A DNA stretch of 7,155 nucleotides from the NCBI GenBank assembly GCA_913031095.1, contig CAJWGH010000053.1, positions 1 to 7,155 of the forward strand, in the 5' to 3' direction. Both the position numbers and the translations under genes were made by a program. Shown one piece after another: positions 6,982-7,155 of this stretch. This DNA comes from an uncultured Chloroflexota bacterium (GTDB lineage: Bacteria; Chloroflexota; Dehalococcoidia; UBA3495). Within the stretch, counting starts at the first letter, position 1. Each line of letters opens with the position of its first letter. Below the pieces are notes generated by a model, which saw nothing but the letters and a program-made list of their open reading frames with translations, was not told the DNA's origin and searched no databases.

Positions 6982-7155
6982 ATGACAAGTACACAGCAGG
7001 AAACACTGGGCGCAGAAAACGTTGAGCAATTTGACGCCATAATTATCGGGGCTGGCGTTACCGGTCTTTATGCGCTACACCGCTTGCGCCAGCTCGGATT
7101 TTCGGCCCGATCATTTGAAGAAGGCAGCGGAGTCGGAGGCACATGGTACTGGAAC
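6982..7155 (+). CDS. Flavin-containing (Baeyer-Villiger-type) monooxygenase, 3' partial
   Basis: Only the first 58 codons are present. After a polar leader of about 17 residues comes a Rossmann FAD-binding motif, GAGVTG at 23-28 in FDAIIIGAGVTGLYALHRL, followed by the acid at the end of strand beta-2 (Glu46 or Glu47) and GVGGTWYWN at 50-58. The GGTWYWN run directly after the first Rossmann unit is typical of class B flavoprotein monooxygenases of the cyclohexanone or phenylacetone monooxygenase type, where it continues as RYPG. Such enzymes use FAD, NADPH and O2 to insert oxygen next to a ketone, forming an ester or lactone. The decisive FxGxxxHxxxWP fingerprint and the NADPH-binding Rossmann unit would lie beyond the window, so N-hydroxylating or related FMO enzymes are not excluded. 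It follows a 425-nt gap, suggesting separate control. Confidence 0.88.
   Translation, partial: MTSTQQETLGAENVEQFDAIIIGAGVTGLYALHRLRQLGFSARSFEEGSGVGGTWYWN

Noticed and set aside
6704..7006. Open frame of 100 codons on the - strand across the non-coding gap
   Set aside because: It starts inside the well-supported flavin monooxygenase gene, shows no recognisable family pattern, and overlaps that gene's ribosome binding site in the opposite direction.

Overview
The window carries six protein genes, all on the + strand, in a bacterial arrangement: good Shine-Dalgarno sites, short gaps, and middling GC by eye. Both outer genes are cut by the window edges. There are no RNA genes, mobile elements or CRISPR arrays that I can support. 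The mix of flavin- and molybdenum-dependent oxidoreductases resembles the gene content reported for marine Chloroflexota of the SAR202 group. That assignment is a guess from gene content only; no phylogenetic marker is present.

Layout: (1) 1-646, C-terminal part of a short-chain dehydrogenase/reductase (SDR). (2) 736-1515, alpha/beta hydrolase with an intact Ser-Asp-His triad. (3) 1541-2773, luciferase-like (LLM) flavin monooxygenase, 25 nt after the hydrolase and probably starting at TTG. (4) 2895-4256, a bleomycin-hydrolase/PepC cysteine aminopeptidase. (5) 4424-6556, a xanthine-dehydrogenase-family molybdopterin-binding subunit that looks short in its C-terminal half and has no FeS or FAD partner in view. 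(6) 6982-7155, the N-terminus of a flavoprotein monooxygenase of Baeyer-Villiger type. A 425-nt non-coding gap (6557-6981) precedes gene 6 and holds a long imperfect hairpin, a plausible promoter and a dyad next to the ribosome binding site.

How they may work together (inference): SDR (alcohol to ketone), Baeyer-Villiger monooxygenase (ketone to ester or lactone) and alpha/beta hydrolase (ester to acid plus alcohol) are the three reaction types of classical cyclic-alcohol catabolism. The LLM monooxygenase and Mo hydroxylase could add oxygen to other positions. This fits a locus for oxidising resistant organic compounds, but no substrate can be read from sequence. Genes 1-3 are the most likely operon; genes 4, 5 and 6 follow gaps of 121, 167 and 425 nt and may have their own control.

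I found no clear new system. The least ordinary items are the 6730-6795 hairpin, the short orphan Mo subunit, and the peptidase sitting among oxidoreductases.
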